Source: Pipra filicauda | Lineage: Eukaryota; Chordata; Aves; Passeriformes; Pipridae | DNA: 64,000 nucleotides | NCBI RefSeq assembly: GCF_003945595.2 | Contig: NW_024104366.1 | Location: forward strand, 434,001 to 498,000 | Direction: 5' to 3' | Part shown: piece by piece, positions 36,127 to 46,238 of the stretch | Numbering within the stretch: position 1 is the stretch's first letter | How the letters are laid out: each line of letters begins with the position of its first letter | The notes under the pieces: generated by a model | Seen by the model: the letters and a program-made list of their open reading frames with translations, nothing else | The model's database searches: none | Told to the model about the DNA's origin: nothing | Position numbers and translations under genes: made by a program

Positions 36127-37237
36127 TGTGGTGGGTTGACCCTGGCTCGATGCCAGGTGCCCACCAAGCTGCTCTGTCACTCCCCTCCTCAGCTGGAGAG
36201 GGGGAGAAAAATGTGACAAGAGGCTCATGGGCCAAGATAAGGAGAGGCAAGTCACTCAGCAATTACTGTCGTGGGCAAAATAGAGGTGATTCAGGGAAAT
36301 CAGTTTAATTTATTACCAGTCAGATCACAGTAATGAGAAATAAACCCAAATCTTAAAACACCTTCCTCCACTCCTCTTTTCTTTCTAGGCTTAACTTCAC
36401 TCCTGTTTTTCTCTATGTCCTCACTCCTCCCCTAGGTGTAGGGGGACAGGAGTGGGGTTTGCGATCAGTTCATCACACACCATTTCTGCCAATCTTTCCT
36501 CCTCAGGGAGAGGTCTCCTCACACTTTTTCCCTGCTCCAGCATGCGGTCCCTCCCACGAGAGACAGTCCTCCAAAAACTTCTCCAACGTGAGTCCTCCCC
36601 ACAGGCTTCACAAACTGTTCTTCCACTGATGCCTTCCACGGGGTGCAGTCCTTCAGGCACAGACTGCTCCAGCATGGGTCCCCCATAAGGTCACAAGTCC
36701 TGCCAGCGAACCCACTCCAGCGTCTCTTTCCACAGGTCCGTATGTCCTACCAAGAGCCTGCTCCAACACAGGTTTCCACAGAGTCACAGCCTCCTTTGGC
36801 TATCCACCTGCTCTGCCATGGGGTCCTACACAGGCTGCAAGTAGATCTCTGCTCCGACACTGACCTTCACGTGCTGCAGAGCCACAGCTGCCTCACCGTA
36901 GTCTTCATCACGGACTGCAGGAGAATCTCTGCTCCAGAGCCTGGAGCACCTCCTCCCCCTCCTCCTTCCCTGACCTTGCTGTCTGCAGTTGCTTCTCTCA
37001 GACATTCTCATTCCTCTCTCTGGCTGCCTTTTCACAGCAATTTTTTCCCTTCTTAAAGCTGTTATCCCTTTTTTCCCCTTCTCAAATCATTGCTGATGGG
37101 CTCATATGCCTCGGGCAGCGGCAGATCTGGACCTGGCTGGCATTGGCTCTTTTGGACAGGAGGAAAGTTTTTGGCAGCTTCTCAGAGTAGCTACCTCTGT
37201 AGCCCCCCCACTATCAAAACCTTGCTACACAAATGCA
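36127..37237 (-). mobile_element. Solo LTR of an avian endogenous retrovirus, antisense
   Basis: About 1.1 kb matches a widespread avian LTR as I remember it, read in reverse complement. The plus strand starts 'tgtggtgggttgaccctggc' and 'tgccaggtgcccaccaagct' and ends 'gcccccccactatcaaaacc' and 'ttgctacacaaatgca', so the LTR has TG...CA ends. An AATAAA signal lies on the minus strand at 36,309-36,314. No gag/pol/env sequence adjoins either side, so it is a recombination-derived solo LTR. Target-site duplications are not clear. The ORFs in it (84 aa minus, 78 and 137 aa plus) are not genes. ERV class (ERVL or ERVK-like) is not decided. Confidence 0.9.
36533..36950 (+). repeat. Degenerate tandem repeat inside the LTR (about ten units of 40-46 bp)
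   Basis: Ten starts resembling CTGCTCCAGC recur at roughly 40-46 bp spacing, each followed by a tGGgTCC-like and a CCACgGGcTGCAG-like block. Units differ considerably from one another. Such an array is typical of this LTR type and probably lies in its U3 or U5 region. Confidence 0.75.
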
Positions 37238-38504
37238 GTGTATCTTTTCAGATTTTTCCTCTTATAATGGAACTAAATAAAAAAAATAAAAAAGGACAGT
37301 CACACTTAGGTTAGTAAAGTTATACACAGATAAGAAAAGTTCAAAGTAATATTGCAGAATGTTTTTAAAAAATGAACCAAGACTCCTTTCTGCATAAAAT
37401 ATTACATCTTTCAGGACTATTTTTATTTATTTAAAAGCAATTTCTTTTTAGTTTCAACATTCCAAATTCCAATTTATTAGTATGTATGTATACACAGATA
37501 CATATCCACAGATATTAGGCTTTGCTGTGCCTGAACACTCAGAAATGACAGTATTTCAATAGTTTCTGGCTCAAATAAGTAAAAAATATTGAAAGTTACA
37601 GACTCCTATGTAAATATATTGGCATTCTGCTATTTCTATCAGTATAAACCCACTGGCTATAGGTAACATAGGATATATCTTGCATCACATAATTGATTTA
37701 TTGAAAATTAAGGTCATCTGAAAAGTGGTTCAGATAATATTAAACAAAAAAAGATTGTGCTTTTGAGCTCTCTGTTTTGTATTTCTCTAAGTGGGATATA
37801 AGTACTAACATCTTCCAGAAAAAACATTCATATCACTGAGGAACAAGTGCTGATACAAGGAAGAGAAGATTATAGTTGACGACAGCACACAGAACATACT
37901 CTCTTAAAATATCCATAAGCTATTTTACATTCAGAATTCCAAAATAAATAAGACAGAGATTTCATATTTGATTTGTTCTGGCATAAATCTGGGTAAACTA
38001 GAGTGCAGGGTTACCAACATGAAGTTATTAAAAGAAAATTATACCCACAGTCTAATCTCTGGCAAGCACTCAAGAGCAGTCAAAGCAATAGTCATGAGAT
38101 AGTTTTATTTTATGGTAAATATCTGACATTTTCATTAGTATACACTGGCAAGAAATACATACTGATGTTCTGAATGCCTGTAAAAGGCAAAAATGAATGC
38201 ACCCCCCAAAAATAACTACAAGCAATTTAGAAATTACTTCAGATTTCTTATCAATTGGAAGCTCCTGAGATTGCCAGCAAGTGCTAGTAGAAAAATATTT
38301 TGGGCAGAAAAATGGAAGATTTTATATGTAAGAACTCCTAAGTCAGACAAAAGATCCACCTAGCACTGTACTTCAGTAGCAAAAGCAAATGCAATGTAGG
38401 GAGAACATACACATCCAGCCAGTTTCTCCCAGCACACTCCCACGGCACCTAAAAAGGTTGGGTTAGGGATGCTAGAAAGCACACATTTGCCTACTTCTGT
38501 TCTT
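37238..38504. other. Non-coding AT-rich stretch
   Basis: Nothing recognisable; simple AT-rich sequence. Confidence 0.55.
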
Positions 38505-38815
38505 CCTAAGTAATTATTTTGTTTATGACAACAATTTCTTTTTGAACCTACTTGTAGTATCTGACTCCACAATCTCCAGTAAATTCCAAAAGTTCAATGC
38601 CTACTGCATAAAGCAGCACTTTACTTGTCTGTTTTAAATTCACCTCCTACTACCTTATTGAGGGCCATCTAGTTTCAGTACTGTGAGATTTGATAAGTAA
38701 CAGTTTCACATTCCTCCTTCGTGATCATAGGAACTTCTGTCATATTTCTGTAGTTTCTTTTTTCCCAAGTGGAACCTACAGCTTTGGTTACACTACTTGC
38801 TTTTCTATAACTGCT
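38505..38815 (-). mobile_element. Ancient CR1/L3-like LINE 3' region, antisense
   Basis: Plus-strand blocks 'aaagcagcactttacttgtc', 'tgttttaaattcacctccta', 'ctaccttattgagggccatc' and 'tagtttcagtactgtgagat' parallel the well-known CR1/L3 antisense order (a kaagtacttcctt-like block, a gttttaaacctgctgcc-like block, then a tgacccctrgtt-like block). The match is by pattern and order, not high identity. Confidence 0.6.
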
Positions 38816-40453
38816 GTAGACACATATACTTTCAGATAGACTGTGTGTGTAACTTTAATGTTTAAATCTACTTTGTAATTAAATTTTTCTTTTGAATCAA
38901 TCTTTTAAACCACTTCTGAAACAGGGTTTAACTTTTCAACTGTTGAAAAATCTCAAAATTTTCAGAATAATTATTCTTCTATCTGTTAATACCTATATAA
39001 TATGCAAAATCAGTTTCCAACTACCTTTAAGCACAAATATATACAGTAATTAATATCTGAAAATATTCTTTCAGTCATTTGTGTACAATGTAATATTTTC
39101 CCAACCTTAAAGGAGTTTGGAATAACTGTTAATATGTTTTGGTGCAACCCAAGGTCTGGAACAAAGAGTAACCAGGAATTCAGCATGATGGCTCCAGCAA
39201 AGCCACCTAGATCATACGTCATGCACTGTCTCTTAACTGGATTGGAACAAAGTTTGGCAGCCTACTCTAAAAAGTAACTGAAAGAAAATATGCTTTCACA
39301 GGAAGTCTATTTGGGAGATGTATCCATATCTCTGCTACCATCAACTATTGCATGGAATGCATTAGGAGGAAGAAATAAAGTCCTTATCTTACTTTGAAAG
39401 CTCTCACAGGTGAATAATTATAATCCACATTGACTTCATCTGAATTTTGTGATAAACCTTTGTACCAACAGAGAGCAAGTCCAATCTGATACATTTAACA
39501 AATTTAGTTTTCCATTTCATTGCTATTCCTGCAGGACACACTAGCTGTTCATTTTTTACTTTATAGATTTGCTTATTATAATTTAAAAACACAGAAAATA
39601 CAGAAATAAAGCTTCAAAGATCCTTCATTCATCAAATTTCCAATTGTGATTGTCATTATAGACATTCATAAGTCCTTACCATGGATTTGAAGGACCTGTT
39701 GATACTAAAATCCAACAGTACTACACAGATATCAGTGTTGTGCAGTTTTGCTCAGTTGGGCGATCATCCTGCCCTAAAATAAATAATGGTTGTAAAACTC
39801 CAGTGGAAAGAACTTCCACTGGAATAGCACACCATATGCACGTTTTGTATTTTCTACATTCTTAACATGGTTACAACAGCAAAATTCACAACAGGAATTA
39901 GAAAGCCTTCCTGTTCCAAAGCAAAGGGCTACGCATTCTGTCAATGTTACAACTGGCAAGCAAGAGCTAACCTTTGCTCCAAGTGCTGCAGCTGTTTGGA
40001 ATCAATGCAAACAGGCTTGGGAACCGTAAGGTAGGGCATAGGATTTGTCTGCAGCACTATGAAAAGCCGTGCTGTAGGCACTGTGTAAGAGACAGGAGTG
40101 CTGGGGGTGAGGTTCTCCAGAGAAATGGACAGAAGAACAGTTGTCTGCTAGAGAGCATTGAAGAAAGGTTTGCAGGAGTTCAACATATTAATTTGTGGGC
40201 AAGATAATGGCTTGGTTTCCAAGGGAGTAAAACTACTAGAAAGCCCTGAGGAACAGGAAGCTTTGAAAAATGCAGGGGTGTGATGGGGAGGTCAGGTCAG
40301 ATTTTGCGTTCTTGGAAGGATAGAGCGGCTTGCCTGTTTCTCTTGTTTCTGTATACCTAAAAATCAGTCTTAGATTATCAGAAAAGTCATCTTTGCTCAA
40401 AGGCAACTGATACTAGAAAGTAAAGTTAAATAGTTATCAATGGAGACAACATG
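38816..40453. other. Non-coding AT-rich stretch
   Basis: No gene or repeat recognised. A 10-bp inverted repeat at 39,799 and a slightly GC-richer patch at 39,970-40,330 of unknown nature. Confidence 0.5.
39799..39823. repeat. Perfect 10-bp inverted repeat, 5-nt loop
   Basis: TCCAGTGGAA, loop AGAAC, TTCCACTGGA. Short and possibly chance. Confidence 0.65.
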
Positions 40454-40720
40454 AATCATAGCATCAACAGGGTTGTAAAAGACCTCCGAGATCATCAAAT
40501 CCAACCCTTGATCCAACACTGCCGTGGTTACCAGACCATGGCACGAAGTGCCACATTCAGTCTCATCTTAAAAACCTCCAGGGATGGTGAATCCACCCTG
40601 GGTAGCCCATTCCAACGCCTGATTACTCTCTCTATAAAAAATTTCTTCCTAATATTCAACCTCAACCTTCCCTGGCACAGCTTAAGACTGTACCCTCTTG
40701 TCCTAAAGACAAGAACCGTC
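40454..40720 (-). mobile_element. CR1 LINE 3' end, antisense
   Basis: Plus-strand blocks 'aatcatagcatcaacagggt', 'aaagacctccgagatcatca', 'aaaacctccagggatggtga', 'cattccaacgcctgattact' and 'aatttcttcctaatattcaa' are a reverse-complement CR1 3' end. It is followed by a 13-nt A run. The 90-aa plus-strand ORF across it is not a host gene. Confidence 0.93.
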
Positions 40721-43700
40721 TAATAAAAAAAAAAAAATCACTGATGCTGAAAATTAGACATAAATTAACTTACCCCCAATAACAGAGCACAGATTCAACA
40801 GTGATTGAAATAATATTGCGGTTTTTGCAACTAGTTTTTATTTTTCATACACTTGAGAAAAAGAACACATCTAAAATATTTCTGCACATAATACAAAGTA
40901 AGTATGCGCATGTCCCAACAAAAACGAAGATGACCAAAAAAACAGGATTATAACACCTGTAATCTTATCTTGGCTATCTGCACACTCTTCCCAGAACTAC
41001 TTCCTAGAGGAAGCTCTAGACAGATATAATTACTTCCACTTTTATGGAGTCTCTTCAGGAAGATACCTGTCAGAAATCAAGCACTTATTAAATCATAGAT
41101 GAGTATACACATTGCAGTACCATGGCTGAGCTGTATAAACTTGTATAGCATCATCCCTTGAAAACAGTTCCTGTTTTATACATTTTGCATTTTCACTACA
41201 AACCCACACTTTATCTAGATAAAATTTTCTTTTTTTTCAGCCATAGGAAAGTCAAAGTTTTGCTAATCCTCCATTGAAAAGTGTCAAACTGGTTTTATCC
41301 TAATTGTTTTTAAAAAACCCTGAAGTTATAACAACCAACGCAGCAGATTTTTTCAAGGAATATTTACTTATCAGTAAAGTTATTTTTAATTCTTTTTATG
41401 ATCTAAAAGTAACACCTTGAAACAAAAGCATTTTACCTTAACACTTAACAAGGATACCAGCACACTGTCAGCCAGAAGATACACAACAGATCACTTCAGC
41501 TACTTACTTCTCTATCCCCTTATGAAGAAGGGAGAAGAAAAAAGAGAGACAAAGAAATGTTGCCAAGAAAAAGTAGGATTATGTAAGATATATTTTTCAA
41601 TACATCCCTTGAGGTATTCATTTCTCCATAGTTCTTACATTGAAAAGAGTATCAGATATTTAAGATGCATAATTAATTGTATGCACATTAATGACATTTC
41701 AACAACAAAATCATAACATAACCTCCTATCTTCACTCATTTTTTAGTTTACAAAACCAGGTCTGTTTTCTTTTATGACAGAAGCATGCCTATACCTCAAC
41801 ATATTTTTTAATTTTAATTTGTAAAATCAGAATATTGCATAAAGGGAAGAAGGGAGTCCTCTTAAAAATGAATTGCTTTGATGCTTGAAAATGAGATCAA
41901 GTATGACAGCAAAGACCCCTGCCATTACCAGGTCAGTGCAGTGATTAGGGAGCACGTTAGGCAGAACTTGAACCCAGGACTGTTTTAAGGGGTTTAACTG
42001 CAGAATATGACATCATTGGTACATGTATGCAAGAAAAAGAAAAGAAAAAGATCAAAATAAAATTAATGAGGAGTCACCATTTTCTTGACTCAGCGAAGAT
42101 ATTTAAAATATTGAATCTGTTGGAAAAAAAGAGTTCCATTGGTTAGGGAAGACCCAAGAATACAAAGAATTTACAGTGTGTTTCACTGAAATGGAGGCTT
42201 ATTAAGCCAGTGTCTAATTTATGTAACTATCTCAGCAGAAAATGACTCACTCATTCTTCTTATAGTATCAAATTAGCTATTTATCACAGTACCGCTTAAT
42301 AACTTCTGTGAATAAGGAATACAAACATTTTCTTCCTATAGCCTGTTCCCCACAAAACAACTCTTCCTCCCCTGCTAAAAAAAAAAAAAAAAGAGGAAAA
42401 ACAAACAAACAAACAAAATAACAAAATAAACCCCACAAATTCTTTCCCTTTCCCTTCGCTTTCTTAATGTATTTCACTAAGATTTGTACAAGAAATTAAT
42501 AAAGAAACAGCCAAACAGTGGAAAAGCCTGTATTTGAGCAAGTACGGAAGACCTCTACTACAAAAGCAGCTAAATTTCCAATCTAAATACTCACAAGTGA
42601 AAGATGAGCAGTTTGGGATTAATACCAAGGTAAAATTTAAAAGCTTAGTCGGAAAAGGGTAATGGAATTTTAACTCCTTTTATCATATTAGCATATGGAA
42701 GTTCAAACTTGTTGCAACTAACAGGAATGAGTTAAGTGTGCTCAGGACCAATTCTCTTTGCTCAGCTGAAATGCTACCAGAACACATTGCCCTGACAGTC
42801 AACAGATCTCTCTGTCTCAAACACCTTGATTATATACTGCTGGAGAGTAACAAAACATTAGGCACCAGCTAGTTCAGAGCATTCCACAAGCGAAGGCAGT
42901 GCTTATGGCTCAGGACACAGTAGTTTTTGAATCCAGTTAATTTAACGTTTTCAGAAAGCTACAAGTCCTGAACATTTCAACCTTGTATTTCTCCAAAAAC
43001 TGTAATAAAAGTTTATGGCAATAAATTGCCATGTTTGGAATGGCAATGTTGTAGTGCTTCGAAGTTAATGCATTTTGTTGACTACATGCTCTTTCAGAAC
43101 AGTGTTTCCTTTATAAAAATGAGTGACCACTCTAAAGCACCGTGTTTACCACCAAATTAGTTCTGGACAGACCTCTTTCCGTTTCCTTTCTCTTCTCATT
43201 CACACGCATATTTACGTCCTGGCAACATCACACAAAAGTCGAAATATAACGTCCAAGAGTTTCTCCAGACATTCGTAAAACTGTACAAAGGTTCAAACAA
43301 ACAGTTCTTTCTTTTGATACACGGAACAAACCCAATAGACATATTTTAGCTACAGAGAATAAAAAGTTAGCGAAGTTTCCCAAATGCAATTAGGGACTAA
43401 TTTTTTGTTTTAAATTTCAAAGCAGAGAAAGGACAAAGTAGAAATATCTACAAATATTATTTGTCTACAAGAAATGTTCAATTTTAACATACAAAACAAT
43501 TTAGCATTTCAAAATCTATAGGCATTAAGGGGACAGCAAAAGAAATTTAGCTCAGCTGAATGAAGTGGAAGGTTTGCCACTGATTTTGTCAGCCAAAACC
43601 CACTCGAAATACCCAAGCTACAGATGGCAATGAAAGCTCAAACTCATGTATTTTATATTTTTAGCCTCTTTAAAGTATTTTCTTCCTAATAGGACTTAAG

Positions 43701-43854
43701 TTTTCTTCTGCCAAAGCACCTGTTCTTTGCAAGAATTCACCATTTCAACTAATGTGGGTTCCAAAGCAACAGCATTTGAACCGTGGAAGATACATGGATC
43801 TATTGTGATTAAAAAATATTCTTCAGATCTTCCGAGGAGCTTGCTATTAAGGCT

Positions 43855-43857
<3 letters not shown>
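40721..43857. other. Non-coding AT-rich stretch left of the orphan CpG island
   Basis: No exon recognised on either strand. A 99-aa plus ORF at 41,417-41,716 has no family features. If the CpG island drives a minus-strand gene, this would be its first intron. Confidence 0.5.
42377..42420 (+). repeat. A16 run and (ACAA)n microsatellite
   Basis: Sixteen A bases, GAGG, then repeated ACAAACAA units. A simple-sequence tract. Confidence 0.85.
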
Positions 43858-43885
<28 letters not shown>

Positions 43886-43905
43886 GAAAGAAGAAGAAGA
43901 AAAAC
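43858..43905. repeat. A28 run followed by (AAG)-rich tract at the edge of the orphan CpG island
   Basis: Twenty-eight consecutive A bases (43,858-43,885) lead into GAAAGAAGAAGAAGAAAAA. It lies about 60-100 bp from the start of the CpG island. The minus strand is a poly(T)/(CTT) tract. No retrocopied gene is recognisable upstream of the A run. Confidence 0.9.
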
Positions 43906-43959
43906 CCTAAAAAAACCCCCCAACCACTAAGCTCCCATCTTCAACCACTCCTTCCTTGA

Positions 43960-44665
43960 ACGTCTTACGGTTCTGGATGAGCGGAATGAAGGGAGGCTTT
44001 AGCGACGAGCCCTCAGGGCAGGGAGGGCGCCCGGGGCGGCCGCGGGGAGCGGGTGACGGTCAGAGCCGGCCCCTTTCCGCCTGCTCGGCCGGGGCTGACC
44101 TTCTTTCAGAGCTGCTGCTTTCGGAGTGAACCGGAGCGGGCGCGGTACCTGCGGTATTTCTGCAGCGCCCATCACCTCACGGAAAGCCGCACCCGAGCGT
44201 TCGCGGGCGCCTGAAGCGAGGGGAGGCGGGGGAATGGCGGCGCCACCACCCTCCCTTTCCGCGGCCGGAGCCCTCGATCCGCCCGGCTGACGGGCACACC
44301 GGGCACCGCTGCCCTGCATCCCGGTCCTGCTCCCCGCGCCGCCGGACAGCGGAGCCTCGGAACCAGCCCGGGCTGAAGGGAAGGGGCGCAGCGGCGGCGC
44401 CCTCCGCCCGCCCGACGGCGCTTCCAGTCGAGTGCCAGCGGGGCTGGGCAGCGCCGCTGTGCCCCCCGCTCCTGCGCCCCGCCGACCCGGGGCTTCAGCC
44501 GCTGCCCCGGCCTTTGCGGGCATTTCCTAAGCTGTTACGGGCCCGCCGGTGCCGTCTGGAAGCGCCCGTCGGCCGGCAGCGGCTGGAGCTCGCAGGCCTG
44601 AGGGAAAATGCAGCGTGAGGCGACCTGACCCGGCTGTCGATCGGGGCAGCAGGCTCGGGTCCTGT
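43960..44665. promoter_or_regulatory. Orphan CpG island, possible promoter of a minus-strand neighbour (ZCWPW2?)
   Basis: This is a 0.7-kb CpG-dense block with sharp borders against AT-rich DNA, typical of a vertebrate promoter. On the minus strand a reasonable donor (GAAAGAAG before GTCAGC, near 44,092) could end a first exon. In human, AZI2 and ZCWPW2 are divergent neighbours, so a ZCWPW2 start facing left is the natural candidate. I looked for CW- and PWWP-domain codon patterns on the minus strand from 1 to 44 kb and found no convincing exon. A lncRNA promoter or an alternative AZI2 promoter is equally compatible. The ORFs in it (174 aa minus, 96 aa plus, 109 aa minus) resemble no protein I know. 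Confidence 0.6.
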
Positions 44666-45644
44666 CAGCTTTTCAGCTTGGAGCTTCATCTTCTTCACTG
44701 GCAGCTGCGTAGGACAGTTATTAGTCAGAAACATGCCTTCATAACCTTTTCCACCACAGGACCCACTGGCGCCCAAGTCAACAAGCCCTCCCTTGTGAAA
44801 ACCAGCTTTACAGCTCTTTCTCAAGTCCTTTTTTCCTAAGTCTTTAGAAATTATTCTCCAAGGTCATTTGGAGATTTTATATACTGTAAGGTTCAAAATA
44901 AAGATGTTCTTTTGCTATAGTGTCCATAAAACATTTGGTTGACTGGAAGCGTCACCCACATCTGTCCCTCACACAGTACTGAGTCTTTTTCATTCATAGT
45001 TTTCTTTGGGAATGCCTCATAATTAACTGAGGGAAACATACCCCTTTTGATAACAAAATAAAGGTGGGCTTTGCTTTTCTTTTGTTCTTACTCTTCACTT
45101 GCTCTTTGCCAGTCATAAAATTACCCCGTTATTCTTCTGAATTTTAATTATTAACAAAAATTGTAATAAAGTAATGAAGTATAAACAAATCCTAAATCAT
45201 TTCCCCAATAGAGACTTATCTTTTTTAGTTTTTAGCTTTTGTGTTATCAAAGCCTTCCTTTCGTATCCTTCTTAAGGAGGGCCTGTAATATTAGCCAGGA
45301 CAGAACAAGCTCCAGCTTCCTGCCAGAATCACCAAAACCATGGAGATTTACCTTCCAGTATGTTCTGCTGTCTGCCAAGATAGATCAGTAAAAAACCACC
45401 AGTCTTGTCATCGTACAAAGTTTAGCAATTTTGGCAAAGGGTGGATTGTTACAATGATTTTGCATAGCCCAGTTTTCCAGAGTGCATTACTACATGGACT
45501 CTTTTTTCATGTCTGATAAAGGCCTTGATTGGTTATAAATCTGTAAACAGTGGACTTCAGAAATCACACTGTAAAGTGTTTGGGGTTTGGTTTTTTTTCC
45601 ATTTTTTATGTCTTTACTGCTAGCTACTGACTTTGAACAGGCTA
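44666..45644. other. Non-coding stretch between orphan CpG island and sense LTR
   Basis: No gene or repeat recognised. ORFs straddling the CpG-island edge (44,495-44,839, both strands) look incidental. Confidence 0.5.
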
Positions 45645-46238
45645 TGCTGGTTTTGGCTAGGATAGAGTTAATTTTCTTCACAGTGGCTTATATGGGCTAT
45701 GTTCTGGATTTGTGCTGGAAACAGTATTGATAACACAGGCATGGTTTTGTTATTGCTGAGCAGTGCTTACATGAGACAAGGCCTTTTCCGCTGGTTATAC
45801 TGTCACACTGGTGAGAAGACTGAGAGTGGATGGGAAATTGGGAGGAGACACAGGCAGGGCAGGTGACCCCAACTGACCAAAGGGATATTCCATACAATAT
45901 GACACCATGTTCAGTATATAAAGCGGCAGGGACAGGAGAAAGGGGAGGATGTTTGTTTGGAGTGATGGCATTCATTTTCCCAAGCTGCCATTAAGTGTGA
46001 TGGAGCCTTGCTTTCCAGGAGATGTCTGAACACCTTTCTGCCCATGAGAAGCAGTGAATTAATTCCTTGTTTTGCTTTGTTTCTGTGAGCAGCTTTTGCT
46101 TTCCCTATTAAACTGTCTTTATCTCAACCCATGAGTTTTCTAGCTTTTACCTTTCCAGTTCTTACCTTGATTCACTGGTGGGGGAGTGAGCAAGCAGTTG
46201 TGTATTACTTGGTTGGTGGCTGCAGTTAAACCACAACA
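45645..46238 (+). mobile_element. Solo LTR of an avian ERV (ERVL-like), sense
   Basis: Starts 'tgctggttttggctagga' and 'tagagttaattttcttcaca', and ends 'gttaaaccacaaca', matching a common avian LTR of about 600 bp with TG...CA ends. It keeps a TATA box (tatataaa, 45,915-45,922), a poly(A) signal (attaaa, 46,107-46,112), and the block 'ctgtctttatctcaaccca'. No internal retroviral sequence flanks it. No convincing target-site duplication is visible. The 92-aa and 61-aa minus ORFs are incidental. Confidence 0.9.
45915..45922 (+). promoter_or_regulatory. LTR TATA box
   Basis: TATATAAA sits mid-LTR, about 190 bp before the LTR's poly(A) signal, as expected for the U3 promoter of the sense LTR. 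Present-day activity is unknown. Confidence 0.6.

Noticed and set aside
41114..41125. Minus-strand PWYC codons resembling part of a CW zinc finger (possible ZCWPW2 exon)
   Set aside because: The frame hits a stop seven codons later, and the preceding residues do not contain the WxxC...KWR part of a CW domain.
41925..41985. tRNA-like or MIR-like signature ('gtgcagtgattagggagcac', then 'gaacttgaacccaggactg')
   Set aside because: The two halves would be on opposite strands relative to a MIR or tRNA-derived SINE, and similarity is too short to call.
43727..43930. Retrocopied gene ending in the A28 tract
   Set aside because: The upstream sequence has no ORF with similarity to any protein I recognise, and no poly(A) signal precedes the run.
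43999..44523. 174-aa minus-strand ORF in the orphan CpG island
   Set aside because: Alanine/arginine/proline-rich composition typical of random translation of GC-rich DNA. It resembles no family and overlaps other ORFs in different frames.
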